From Proteromonas lacertae (taxonomy: Eukaryota > Sar > Bigyra > Opalinata > Proteromonadidae), in NCBI GenBank assembly GCA_002245135.1, contig NGBS01000610.1, positions 1 through 64,000 on the forward strand: a stretch of DNA of 64,000 bases, given 5' to 3'. A program made the translations under genes and the position numbers. Of the stretch, positions 21,600-33,524 are shown piece by piece. The notes beneath the pieces were generated by a model. The model was not told the origin of the DNA. It saw only the letters and a list, made by a program, of their open reading frames with translations, and did not search any database. Numbering within the stretch: the stretch's first letter is position 1; each line of letters opens with the position of its first letter.

Positions 21600-23092
21600 A
21601 AATGTTTAGATGATAACCAATACAAAACAATAAAATTCTTCTTTCTGGAGTATATAAATCCTAAACTACTCACCAATTATGTATGTTTTGTAATTTTAGA
21701 TGTTCTATAGATGAATCAATTTAATTTAATACCTGCTTCTTTCAAATCTCAACTAGAATGTGAGTTATTAAACATTGAAAGTAATCACTCTATTGTATTA
21801 ATCCAAAATTATTACCCATATTCATTATCACAAGTTGATTTAATCCAACTTATCTCAATTAACTCATTATCAAATACTTTACTTCAAATATCATATTTTA
21901 TACGTGAACTACATGAGCTATCACTTATACATGGTAATATAAAACCATCTAATATACTAATAACTATAGAAAACAAATATTTATTAAGTGATTACTTTCA
22001 GAATCTTCTATTTATTGATAATAATGAAAATAACTTGCAAGATATAAATGATAAAAGATATCTAAGTCCAGAAATGATCCAAGGTAAAGAATATGATACA
22101 AAAACAGATATATGGAGTTTTGGATGTTTAATTTATTATATTTTAAGTAATGGAAAACATCTATTCAATGAATCAATTCACTTATCATTATTTTATAATA
22201 TAACAAACTGTAAACATGAATCATTGAAGATAGAAAAATATTCAGATGTAATTAACGAATTATTAAATAAATTGATATGTAAAGATGAAGAAGAAAGATT
22301 AAATATTAATGAAATGATTGAAGAAATAAAAGAAAATACATTAATAATTGATGATATTAAACTGAAAGAGAATAACATAAGATTATTAAGTAAAAATAAA
22401 AGATCTATTTCACCAACTCCATTTCAAAGTATTTCTATTGTTAATAATAAAGAACAAATAAAAATTGATGATAAAATTAAAACAGAAAGTGATATTTCTC
22501 ATCTTACAATGTTAATAAAAGGGAAATTGATAATGTATGATAAAGTGTATATATTAGATTTGAATAATTGTAATATTAATGATGCTGGGATAAAAATATT
22601 ATATGATAATATAACAAAAACAAATAATAAATCTAAAATAGATAATAATAGTGAAGATAACTCAATTATAAATAGACAAATTCTTCTACAGAATAACAAC
22701 ATCACTGATGAAGGATTTGTGATATTGTTGGATATGTTAGAATGGTGTAATGGATTGAAAATATTAAATTTAAGTCATAATCATATAACTAGTCAATGTT
22801 TTGATAAATTGGAGAAGAGTGTTCGTTTTATGGTTGATTTAGAAGTGTTGGATTTGAGTTGTATTTTTTTGGATTATTTATTATATTTTAGATAATGAAA
22901 TAATGGTTTCTGGTTTAGATGTACTGAAGAAAATATTAAAAAATATGAAGCATTTAAGAGTGTTGGATATTAGTAGTATGTTTTTAATTATTATTTACGT
23001 GTATAGAAAACAGAATGTTAGATTCAGATGTTGAAAGCTTTGCAAAGAAAATACAAAGTATTTCTGAATTTGAACATCTAGAGATTAAATAA
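21600..23092 (+). CDS. pseudokinase-LRR protein
   Basis: The main exon starts at ATG 21711, but a GTAT...TATAG intron (about 21681-21710) just before it and coding-like sequence upstream (CLDDNQYKTIKFFFLEYINP) show the true start is earlier; the TIKF lysine would be the VAIK position. Kinase-like features: IHGNIKPSNILI in place of the HRD loop, SDYF in place of DFG, RYLSPEMIQGKEYDTKTDIW (APE and DxW regions), SFGCLIYYILSNGKHLF. The catalytic Asp of HRD is missing, so it is likely inactive. A linker then leads to C-terminal LRRs (LQNNNITDEGFVILLDML, LKILNLSHNHIT, LEVLDLS-YNEIMVSGL), split by phase-1 introns. Related in plan to the genes at 40-43.6 kb and 8-9.3 kb. Roughly 480 residues. Confidence 0.72.
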
Positions 23093-23175
23093 ATAGGATT
23101 ATAAATTAATTATTTACTTTCTATAATGTTGTTTATTGAAATACAAAATACAGGTGTATAAATGAGTGTATTTTG

Positions 23176-25281
23176 ATGTATTTAATTTTCTTTGTCATTT
23201 TTCTCATTTCTAAGGCAGTTACTTTAAATATCAATTCTGAAAAGGATAATCATGATGAAAGATATAGTATAATTACAATGATATATACTCATCAGAAGAG
23301 AATACTTTCTGGTTCGTTCAAATATCAGACGTTCATATCAGAATGGACGATAATGGAGATAGTGCACAACTTTTTTCAGACTTTTTGCAACAAGTTGTTC
23401 CAATTATAAAACCAAGTTTTGTTCTATGCACTGGTGATATGACAACAGGTCAGAATGGTTCATTAATTAGTAATATAATTGTTAATGTAATTATTTTAGG
23501 TGAGCCAATAGAATTAGAATGGCAGATTTATTATCAAACGCTGCAAAAGTATAATTATGCAAAACCTGATTTTTGGTATGATATTAGAGGTAATCATGAT
23601 TGTGCAAGTGGTAAAACATTTTCTAATTTGTACAACAATTACTCAGTATCAGGTAGATTTAATCGAGGTGGTGTGTATGATTTTACTCATAGAACAGCAA
23701 GTGGTTTATATCACTTCATTGGCTTTGATAGTGCCCATGAGAATTGTCCAGGAATGAAATATGCATCATTTGGATATGTAAGTAAAGAAAAATTAGATAA
23801 ATTAGAAATACTCTTAAATACAACAATACAATACAATCATACTGTATTATTTACACATCATCCTTTATATATGATTGATCAGAATGTATTGTCGAGTAAT
23901 GGTAAATCATTAGAACAGATTATTAGTGAAAATAATGTTAGTGTGTTTTTATCAGGTCATTTACATGATGGATTACCAGTGAATGGAGCTGTATAACTAA
24001 TTATAATTTATATTATAATTTATATATACATATGATAGAGAGTAACTGATAAATCACCACATTGGGATCTATCTACAGATTGTTTTAAAAATCAGTATAT
24101 ATATTTTATTATTATTGTTGTTGTTAGAATAAGATTATTTGCTATTGATCATGACAGAATATCATTTGGTGATTATAATATGGTTGATTTTGTTAGAAAA
24201 CCAATTGTTTTAATCACAAATCCAAAAGTATATAATATATTATATATATAATTAATAGAATTGTATTTATGAATTTGAGAATAAAAGTCATGTAATATTA
24301 TCAGAAGAAGATCATTATATTCGTTTCATTATTTTTCATACACCAAATACAGAAGTTGAAAGTGTTGCTGTATTGATTGATACTAAATTACTCTATGCAA
24401 GAATCAATGTAAATGACATGATTTATTCTATTAAGTTTGATCCAAGTAAATACATATATGGAGTTCATGAAATCAGCATTAGAGTTTGTTTAACAAATGA
24501 TAAATGTAATTATCATAAAAGATTATTTTCATTTGTTTCAACTTGTCCTGAATTACCAAATACATTTTTAAGTGAATTTTTCTTAACTGCAAATTGGTCT
24601 AAAACTCCTTATTATGGCTTTATCACCATATATGTTTCAATTATTATTTTATTATTGATTATATTGAATGGAACTTGTAGATTGTATTCACTGAATAAAA
24701 TGAAGTTTTGGGCAACTCCCAAAACAATTCAAATATGTTTAAAGAATACAAATGTGTATGTTATTTATCCAGTTTTATTACCATTTTCTAATGTTTATTG
24801 TATTTCAGAATTAATACAGTTTATATTCAAAAGATCAGTTTATTTCATTCATCTTTGGAATTGTAGAATTTATATATTCTATTTCATTCTAGTTCCATTT
24901 CTACCTATTTCATTTCATAATTTTCATACAGATATGTTTTACATTTATACATTTTTTGGTGCTTATTATCCATTCAAACACATGTTTTTATATCCAATGG
25001 ATGCTGAGATTACTTACTTTGTTATTATTGTAACTCTGTGGATTCCTATGTTGATATATATGTCATTATTTAGTAATGGAAATGAGATGTTAGTTAATAT
25101 AAATTCAAAAGTGGTAAGATATGGATTGTATTTGTTGAAGTATGTTTTGTTGATTGTGTTGATGTTTAGTTTGTTTTTGTTTGGAATTGTTTGGACTTCA
25201 ATGGATTATCCTGAGTCTTTATGTTCTCCAATATTTTTGAATTGTATTTTTGTGATTTATCATTGTCTGTTTTATCGATAA
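23176..25281 (+). CDS. TMEM62-like metallophosphoesterase membrane protein
   Basis: A signal peptide (MYLIFFVIFLISKAV) and a calcineurin-type phosphoesterase domain with the metal-binding set in order: FVQISDVH, CTGDMTT, RGNHD, FTHHPLY and SGHLHDG. A beta-rich region (VTDKSPHWDLSTDC, FEFENKSHVILSEED) and at least six membrane segments in the C-terminal half follow. This arrangement matches TMEM62 and related plant and protist proteins of unknown substrate, with the catalytic domain in the ER/secretory lumen. Introns at about 23269, 23458, 23994, 24095 and 24229 are all short and GT-AG. All metal ligands are present, so activity is likely. The 3' end converges with the Hsp70-like gene, 73 bp apart. 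Confidence 0.85.
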
Positions 25282-25354
25282 TATTAATATTTATTGTTTT
25301 TTTTGTTATGTAATGTTCTTTTAGTAATAAAAAAAATAAAAGAAAATCAATAAT

Positions 25355-26666
25355 TTATTTTCTTTTAAAATTATAATCATCCATATTCCCAAGGATTACA
25401 CTTCCACAACAACAAATATCTTCATTATTTATCTCATTAAATATTAAATCAGAGGAAAACTTCTTTTCAATAATCTCTTCTATTCTTTTATACTTACACA
25501 TCTCACCTATTTCTATTATTCCATCAATTTTATTATCTAATGTTATTTTATCAATTTCAACAGTAATTCTTTCAAATATATCACTAGTCATCACATTAAA
25601 ATCATTAATTCCAATTAGACATTCAATCCCTTCATTCATTAACACTGACCAATTTATTTCATATTCATTTTCAATTCCTAATCCAAGTAATTGTTTTATT
25701 TCATTACTTATTTTATTCAATTGTAATAATTTCTTCACTTCAATACTTTCTCTACTATTTCCTGTTTCTTTTTCATATATATCTAAAATATAATTCTCTA
25801 TTCTTTTTGTTATTTCATATCCATTTAATTCCATTATTATACTCTCATTAAGTATTTCATATTCTTTTTCACAATAATTAATTTTCACTAAGTAACAACA
25901 GAATGATGACTCATTAAACTTCATAATCATTTCTATTTGATTGTCTTTTGGAATATTTTTATTATTGATTTTATTTATATAACATTTTGATATTATTGAT
26001 GATTGCATTTCATCAACAAAATCTATTATTTCTATTCCAACTATTCCAGCTGCTTGTTTGATTAAATCTCTTTTCAAGTCATTATAATACTTCGGTATTG
26101 ATATTATTGCCTTTGTTATTTTGTTTGGATCATTTTCAAGCTTATTATCAACTGTTTTCTTTATATATTTCAATATCTCACAAGTAATATCAACAGCAGT
26201 AATATAAACTGTTTCTTTATTGATTTTGGTTTGAAATTTTGGCATCCCGTTATCATTCACTATTTTAAATGGATATTTTTTATGTTTTGAAAGTATTAAT
26301 ACTTCATCATAATTCAATCCAAGCATTTCACTTGAATCATAAAATCTAAAATCGCTGAATATTTTCTTTTTTGCTTGTTCATCAACTAAAACATCTGCAT
26401 TGTCTTGATTATAACATACAAAACTGGGTAAAGAGCTTACTCCGTTATGAAATTGAATAAATTCTATTTTATCATCAATATATATTCCACAATTTGAACA
26501 TGCTGCATCTACACTAATTCCGATTATTTTTGAGTTGGCACTACTAAAATTGACAGATTGTCTTTGAAATAAAGCTATATTTCAAATTAATTATACCTAT
26601 ACGATAAATATGATTAGAATGCTGGATTTCAGATGATGATCCATTATATTCCATTTCTGTAGCCAT
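25355..26666 (-). CDS. divergent Hsp70-like protein, ATPase half only
   Basis: Two exons (26666-26597, 26574-25355) with a 22-nt intron give 429 residues. The alignment path to the Hsp70 nucleotide-binding domain is clear: GISVDAACSNCGIYIDD (where Hsp70 has GIDLGTT), VSSLPSFVCYN, KYPFKIVNDNGMPKFQ, ITAVDITCEILKYIKKT, AIISIPKYYNDLKRDLIKQA and IEIIDFVDEM (where Hsp70 has INEPTAA). Both phosphate-binding loops are degenerate and the substrate-binding domain is absent. It is therefore probably not a chaperone ATPase; a scaffold or regulatory role is inferred. The frame is clean, so selection seems to keep the protein. Confidence 0.75.
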
Positions 26667-26774
26667 AATAAAATTATAATGAAAATATTATGAAAATAAT
26701 TGTCAAAATAGATTTGAATAAAACCAAAATCAACAAATTAATGAGTTATGAACAGAAATTAATGTATAAGAAGG

Positions 26775-28523
26775 TTAAAGGGAAAAGAAGGTAGCTAAAG
26801 TTCCAAACGAATCCTTTCTCTTTTTAGATTTCTTCTTTTTAGTCTTATCTTCAACGAATGTACTTGGCATTGAAGATAATAAAGGAGACTATAATATATA
26901 TAAACATATAAATAATACATGATGAGTTACATTAACAGGTTTTTGTTGATTTGGGTTTTTATCAACGATATTAACGTTTTTCAGTTGATCAACTATTACC
27001 GGATTATACTATATAATAATAATAATTAAATATTAATAATACATCTTGATAATAATAATGCGAATCTGATGTAGTTATTAAATGGAACTTTTTCTAGAAA
27101 ATTCTGTGCAGTTTGTCTCATTTCCAATAATTTCTTCTTCATTTCTTTACTCAAAAACGATTCATGTTCATCTTTACTAACATATGTTACAAAATTAGGT
27201 TAATCCACCAAATTCAATATCATTTAACATCTTTCCAATTGCATCATCACCATTTTCTATTTGTATATTGTTATTAAATGATGATGATGATGGTAAAGGT
27301 GGAGGTTGTTGCTGTTGTTGTTGAAGATGATATTGTGGTGGTTGTTGTTGATGATGATTATTATTATTATTATTATTATGTGAATGTTTAGGTGGAGGAA
27401 GTGTTGGAGTAGGATGTGGAGGAGATGAAAATAATTGTCTATTGACATTTATATTTTCACTATTGGTTTCAGTATCACATATCTGATGTTGTCTTGAATA
27501 TGGAACAGGAGTTCTGATCAATTCAATTGGATAGGAGAGTCGACTCATTGGCTATTTAAATAAATAATATAATATAGAGTTTATATACATATTCTTCATC
27601 ATAATATTCATACTTCAATCTTGGTTCAATCTTCTTAATCAGTTTTTCAACATTCAACAAATTAGGAACAGAGTTATAAAACAAAGACCAAGTACCAAAA
27701 CAACATAAATTCTTATTATTTATCATTAATCCTGGCATTCTACCAAATTGCATTGTATTATTATTACTGATCATATTTACATATTGTTTTACTCGTGGTG
27801 TTTTTAATAGACTTTTTAATTGTGCTTTTGATGGAGAAAATGATCTTCTTGAACGAGGAGTTGATGAAAATTGATTGGGTGTCAGTGTTGTTGGTGTTGT
27901 GGTTATAGGATTTCGTGGTGATAATAATTCTAATGCTGGATTGACATTATTGTTGGAATTTTCTGGTATATTTTCTGTGTTAGTTGGGTTGTTTTTTTCT
28001 CTGGATTTGTAGAATTCATCCCATTTTTGACTTGAATAGTCAAATGAGTTCGCAAACTGTAGGAGCTTTCTGTAATTCCAGTCATGAACATGAACATCAC
28101 CTGACCAAATCATGTTTGTGATTTCACCTGAACTGGCTTTGCCTGAATATATGTATAATAGTTTATCTTTTGTAATAGATAGTTTAACATCTGCTGGTTT
28201 ATCTGATGTATAACTCCAAGTTGCTATATGAATCAATAATTATTCTAACTATATACATTTCACTTGATTATCGTCACCATCTACTACTTTTATGAAATAA
28301 TTTATTGGTTCATCAGATTTGTCTTCTGTTAAGTATGTGATCATTTCAACCTATTCATTGTATAATATAGCGCATTTAATACTGTTCCCCTAAAACTTGA
28401 ATCTTTTTTAACACTAAACTCAAAAAAATCACACATCTCCATCATTTCTGGATCTTTAGGAGGTTGTGATTCATCTGGGAACACAATAGGAGAAGGTCTC
28501 TTTTCTTCATCCAATTCATCCAT
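26775..28523 (-). CDS. SCP2 sterol-transfer domain protein with Gln/Asn-rich tail
   Basis: Residues about 28-130 read as an SCP2 domain: CDFFEFSVKKDSSFRG, then a beta sheet, STWSYTSDKPADVKLSITKD, LLYIYSGKASSGE and SGDVHVHDWNYRKLLQF. SCP2 domains bind sterols and other lipids. The middle is Ser/Thr/Pro-rich with an Asn/His/Gln run (about 27290-27390), and the end is basic (KTKKKKSKKRKDSF), like a nuclear or membrane-charge signal. The last introns are less certain: GTGG...AAAG (about 27182-27217) and GTTCC...ATATAG (82 nt, about 27010-27091) keep the frame. A conserved-looking block RMPGLMINNKNLCCFGTWSL (about 27740) is not one I recognise. Function as a lipid carrier is inferred from the domain only. 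Confidence 0.65.
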
Positions 28524-28679
28524 AGATCTAATGATTTAATCAATAAATAAAAATGTGTAACGAATTTATTTTTGTAACTGTTTTATAAATGAAAAAAGGA
28601 TGGTAGAAATAATTATTTTAATTCAACTTATATTATAAAGAAGAACAAGAAAAATAATTAAATAAATAACATATAAAAA

Positions 28680-29884
28680 TCATTTTCTCATATTCATCAA
28701 AGCATATTGACTTTCTAGGAATTCAAACTGTTCTTTCCAATAAGTCTCTTTCTCATTCTGTGACTTTTCCAATTCTTCATACTATTTTAATATATATTAC
28801 AAATATTTCATACTTTTTTCAATAGAATTGTGTTAGATTTCATCAATTCATTCTGTAACAATGACATTGAATTAATATCAACATTATTTTGATTCATTTT
28901 TACTTTTTCATTTAAATTAACTATCTCTGAGTCTTTATCTTTTACCAATTCACATAGATTTTTGTTCTGTTTTTCTAACTCCTTTATTTTTTGATTTAAT
29001 AGTAAATATTTCTCTTGATGTATTGAATTTAAATTAGTTGTATATTCTCTTATAACATCATCAATTTGTGTGAGTGTATTTGGTTGTAATGGTAATGTTT
29101 GTAGAATTCTGAATAATTGTTTTAATAATGGATTTTTGTATGATGGAATAGTAGGTGGTAATGAATGTTGTAATTTAGAATTATCTTCTTCATATTCATC
29201 ATCATCATCTTCTTCTTCTTTAACGCTATTTTTATCACTATTCAATTCTCTTTGTTGTTGTTGATACTGTTGTGACTGTGGAATATACGAATTAGTTGTA
29301 TTTAATGTAGATGTTTCTGTTGATGAAGAAATTGATATTGTTTCAGCATCTAGAAATACATAATTATTGAATTATTAATATACTCATATCAATTGATGGA
29401 ATTAATTGATTGGCTCTATATTTTTCATCATCAGTTACTTCTTTCTCATCCAATGTCATTAATGATGGAAATGAAAAGATAATGAAACTGCGATAATGTG
29501 GTAATCTTGTAATTGGATTTAGTCTCAAATCTAGAGATCTTAGTTTTCTCATTGGTTTTAGGATAACTAGATCTTGAAATGAGGATATTTTGTTGTAATA
29601 TAACGAAAGCTATACGTGTATAATAATCTACCTTGCGATATACTTTTTCTAGATTAATTAGATTCTGCATTCCTTCTAAAGAGCTTAAATTGTTTCTGGA
29701 TAAATCAAGAGTATTCAATCCAGTTAATTGTACCAATGATGAACCTAGATTCTCAATACTAAGTCTTTGAAGTGTTAATGTTGTTAATTGAGATGGATGA
29801 CTTATTTTTTGTTTCTTACATATTTCTAGTATGTACTTTTCCTATCACAAATATATTAATATTGTACTATACAGACAACAACAT
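28680..29884 (-). CDS. N-terminal LRR plus coiled-coil protein (centrosome/cilium type)
   Basis: A 12-nt first exon (MLLS) joins EKYILEICKKQK, followed by SDS22-like LRRs (LNTLDLSRNNLSSLEGM, LEKLSLYYNKISSF, LRSLDLRLNPITRLPHYRSF) and an LRR cap (FPSLMTLDEKEVTDDEK). A Ser/Thr/Gln-rich linker, an acidic run (EEEDDDDEYEED) and a C-terminal coiled coil (KIKELEKQNKNLCELVKDKD) complete it. This plan resembles CEP72/LRRC36 and LRRCC1, proteins of centrioles and cilia, which would fit the flagellar genes nearby. No ortholog call is made. It starts 62 bp from the divergent EF-hand gene. Confidence 0.68.
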
Positions 29885-29946
29885 GAGATAAAGAATTTAA
29901 AATTCAAATTGAATAATAAAAATAGACTCGTTACATTTTCGTTATT
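29885..29946. promoter_or_regulatory. 62-bp divergent promoter
   Basis: Lies between the LRR/coiled-coil gene (minus) and the EF-hand gene (plus). The sequence is plain A/T-rich with one CGTTACATTTTCG block at about 29928-29940. Confidence 0.45.
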
Positions 29947-30547
29947 ATGGATTTTAAGCAATATTACCCACAGGAACACAGTAGTGGTATTTATAATCCT
30001 ATTTTCATTAATATAGAGGTTGATATCAAACATTCTCATACTGCATTTGTGCTAGGAACTAAATTAACAGAAGATATTATTACAGTATAGTTATAGTAAT
30101 ATAAAATAGGTTTTCAAACTAATGGACACAGATAGAGATGAAAAATTAACTCCAAAGCAAGCATTAAGATTATGGGGATTAGTATTTATTCTATTTATCA
30201 TTATCTAGCTTGGATTTTATGTTAAACCAGCCCATTTAACAGGATATACATATGTTACAATAGCAGATTTTCTGGACTTATCTAGACAAATGTTTAAAGA
30301 TCAAGATATTACTTCTGTGTCTCATTTATTCCATATGATGGATACTCATCGTTATGGACGTGCCAAGAAAGAAGATTTATTAACTTTACTAAAGCACATA
30401 GGTTTATCAGTAAATCAAGATCAATTGGAATGTATGATTTCTAGGATGGATTCAACTATGAATTGGGACAGATTTACAGAAAAAGAATTTTGTGCGTTTG
30501 TGGATTACTTTTCTAAAGAAGATATAATGAAACATATAAAAGCATAG
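29947..30547 (+). CDS. EF-hand calcium-binding protein
   Basis: Four exons (introns 29986-30014, 30088-30112 and 30181-30209, approximately) encode about 170 residues in calmodulin-like layout. EF1: FKLMDTDRDEKLTPKQALRL, a near-normal loop with Gln at position 12 instead of Glu. EF3 and EF4 regions: HMMDTHRYGRAKKEDLL and RMDSTMNWDRFTEKEF, both degenerate. At most one site would bind calcium well. It resembles calmodulin-like or EFCAB proteins of cilia; the partner is unknown. Its start codon is separated by 62 bp from the divergent LRR/coiled-coil gene, so the two may share a promoter. Confidence 0.75.
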
Positions 30548-30705
30548 TCATTTATTTATTTAATTGTAATTTACTTATTACTTTGTTGATTGAAGATTTA
30601 AAAACCTCTGCAAACATTTTAGATTCGTCATAATTCGATGAAAATAAAAATACTCAAACTAAAAGCTTGACATTTAATTTTTAGATCTTTATTAAATTTC
30701 GTAAG

Positions 30706-31597
30706 ATGAGTGAAGATAAAGCAGCAGCTTTTATTGCAGAGGTATTTTGTTTATTTCTATATTACAAAGGGAGAGAAAAAAATGAAGAAATTTTTATTTT
30801 TTAGTCCAAAATATGAGGAAGCATGCGATTGTTTTAATAAAGCTGTGAATCAATACAAACTTCTTAAGAAATGGACAAATGCCGGTGATGCTTACGTTAA
30901 GATAGCTGAATGCCAACTTGCACAAGGCAATGAACATGAAGCTGCCACAGCATATCAGAACGCTGCAAACTGTTACAAGAAAGAAGATTCAGACACTGCT
31001 TTGAAGTATTTTGATGAAGCTGTCGGAATTTACACAGGAGCAGGCAAATTTGCCCAAGCAGCTAAATTAGAGAATGAAATCGCTACAGTAATGGAAACTG
31101 ATGGTGATAAAGAAGCAGCTGTAGAACATTTCCAAAAAGCTGCAGATTATTATTTAACTGAAGAATCTACAGCACAAGCTCAAAAGAACTTAGAAAAAGT
31201 AGCAGTAATCTCTGCAGATTTAGATAAATTCGATAAAGCCGCTGAAATCTTTGAAAAATTAGCTTCAAATTGTTTAGAAAATAAATTATTGAAATTCAAC
31301 GCAAAAGGATTTTTATTCAATGCTGCTCTTTGCAAATTAAATATGAATGATACTGTAGCATTACGTGATGATGTTGAGAAATATAAAGATATGGATTACA
31401 CCTTTGGAAACTCTAGAGAATGTAAGTTAATTGAGAAATTAATTCAATGTCTTGATGATTATGATGTTGATGCATTTACTGATGCTGTATATGATTTTGA
31501 CCAAATATCTACATTGGATCCTTGGAGAACTGCTAGATTATTAAATGTGAAACAATTTATTCAGAAGGCTGGTGAAAGTGCTGTTGATTTAACATAA
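30706..31597 (+). CDS. alpha-SNAP, SNARE disassembly adaptor
   Basis: Two exons (30706-30741, 30770-31597), 287 residues, the usual length for alpha-SNAP. It recruits NSF to cis-SNARE complexes for recycling. The N-terminus (MSEDKAAAFIAEGEKKMKK) and membrane-touching FLFFSPKYEEA are typical, followed by TPR-like helices (KKWTNAGDAYVKIAECQLAQ, DTALKYFDEAVGIYTGAGKF, AAEIFEKLA) and the C-terminal NSF-stimulating end ...AVDLT with the penultimate Leu. Codon choice is less AT-extreme than in neighbouring genes (GCT, AAG, CTT), consistent with high expression. A 28-nt intron follows the first 12 codons. Confidence 0.95.
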
Positions 31598-31704
31598 TGT
31601 TTGTTTAAATATTTTCTTTATATATATATTATTATTTTATATTGTATGCTGAATGAGAAAAAAAGAAATAATGAGAAATAGAAACGAATATAATTTTGAA
31701 ATAA

Positions 31705-33396
31705 ATGTTTTCATGTTATTTTAAAGCAATTCTAAAGTGTAGTACAAAGCAAATTGTGCCATTTCAAGAAAGTACCTATTAGATGCTATGTAAGACCAAA
31801 TTTTGATATATCAGATAAGTTTTCTAAAACAAAATCGTAAGTTTTATTAGAAATTACAAAAATAAATAGATATATTCCTACAATGAATGTAATGCAATTA
31901 ACATCCAATAGTCCCTACCCAGTATTTGTAGCTCATCTCTCAAATATCTATGCTGGAATACCACAAGGTGCTGTACCTACATATCCACAACTGAAGAAGA
32001 TAGTATCATTAATAGAGCATTTTGAACCAAATTTGTTGCAAACCTATGAGTATTTTAATAATTTATATATTATTCAAATAGTCTACGAACAGCATTAATA
32101 ATCTGTAGAGAATCAAGGACTAGTGATCCATTATACCATCAGTTACTATTATATATACTCAAATTAAACCGTTATAGCATAGGGTTATGTAGTGAAATTA
32201 TAAGAGGATTTTTATATTTTCAAAGTCCAGAAAAACTATTATCTTATTTAAAAGAAATGGTAAACCATCATATAGTTATAAGGAAATTTGATTATGAAAA
32301 TGCAATAGAATGTTGCGGTGAAAGTCACTTTTGGAAACAATGTATATCACTTTTCAATATAATGAAACAAAGAAATTTACATAATGGTTATTCTTATTTT
32401 GTACTAATATTAGCTTTAGAAAAATCAAACCAATTTGAATTATGTTTGAAATATTTAGATGAAATGCAACAATCAGGATATAAGCCAGGAATTAAGCTAT
32501 GTAATTCAATTTTGATATTATTTTTAAAGAATCATCGATATGAAGAAGGTATTTCTTATTTTAAAGATTTGAGAAAAAAAGAGAAATATGATTTGCCTTT
32601 AACTACTTATAATGTATTGATCAGTTATTTAAAAGGATACAGAAACTATGATACTGTAGTAACACAAATATTAAATGAAATAGAGGCGTTACCAAATATC
32701 AAACCTGATTTGATCACTTATACAAGTTTAATTGATGGTTATGCAACAGATAGGAATTTGGATAAATGTTTATATTATTATAATATAATATTAAAGAATG
32801 GATTTGAATTGAATAATAGAGTGTATGCTGCTTTATATAAAGCTTATATTTTAACTAATAATACATATAAAGCTATTGATGATTATACTTCCAGTCATGA
32901 AAGGAAGTTTAAAACGCGATCTTCAACTGATTTCTTAGATGTAAAACTATTACCATCTTCTATTTCATTAGTTGCATTATTATACGTATATATATATTTA
33001 AATAATTATTTTTATTTATAGTTTTTAATGAATATTTATCATTCTTATAAACCTGACCAAAAAATGAATGACTGTTTTATAATGACTGGCAAACAATTGA
33101 ATAGATTTTTAATTCAAACATTTCTTAAAAATGGATTTCAGAATAAATTGACAGTTGAAACATGTGTTTCTACTAACTATTTGTCAATTTCTGGTAAATC
33201 TATCAAAAAATGGTGTATTTATTTATCAAACAATTTGAATGATCCAAATAATCTACATGGTACTGTATTTTGGGATCAGGAATGCTTGATAAATCTTATA
33301 GAGAATAAAATGGATTCAAAAAGCAAATACTTAGATAATCGAGCTGCTGCATTTAATAATCGTGTAGGCGATGTTGGTGATTTAATAAAGACTTAA
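31705..33396 (+). CDS. pentatricopeptide-repeat (PPR) protein, probably mitochondrial
   Basis: Start MFSCYFKAILKCSTKQIVPF, basic and hydrophobic like a mitochondrial presequence, spliced through two introns (about 31779-31821 and 31845-31878) into the body. At least five PPR-like helix pairs are seen: GYSYFVLILALEKSNQFELC, IKLCNSILILFLKNHRYEEG, TTYNVLISYLKG, DLITYTSLIDGYATDRNLDK and RVYAALYKAYILTNNTYK. PPR proteins bind organellar RNA and act in its processing or translation. The C-terminal 120 residues (MNDCFIMTGKQLNRF) are not a known add-on domain to me. The window also encodes NDUFS7, in keeping with a gene-expressing mitochondrion. Confidence 0.82.
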
Positions 33397-33524
33397 ATAT
33401 CTATATTTCGTTTTTGCTTATTAAAAATGAAAATCTAAAATGAATCATCATTAGTCAAAATAGATATTGAAATTACTGAATCTTAGTAAATTACCAACTA
33501 ATTACACTTTGTTTTTTCTTTGTT

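Noticed and set aside
27080-27220. Frameshifts in the SCP2-domain gene
   Set aside because: Two introns (GTGG...AAAG and GTTCC...ATATAG) explain the frame changes without any indel, though their donor sites are less typical.
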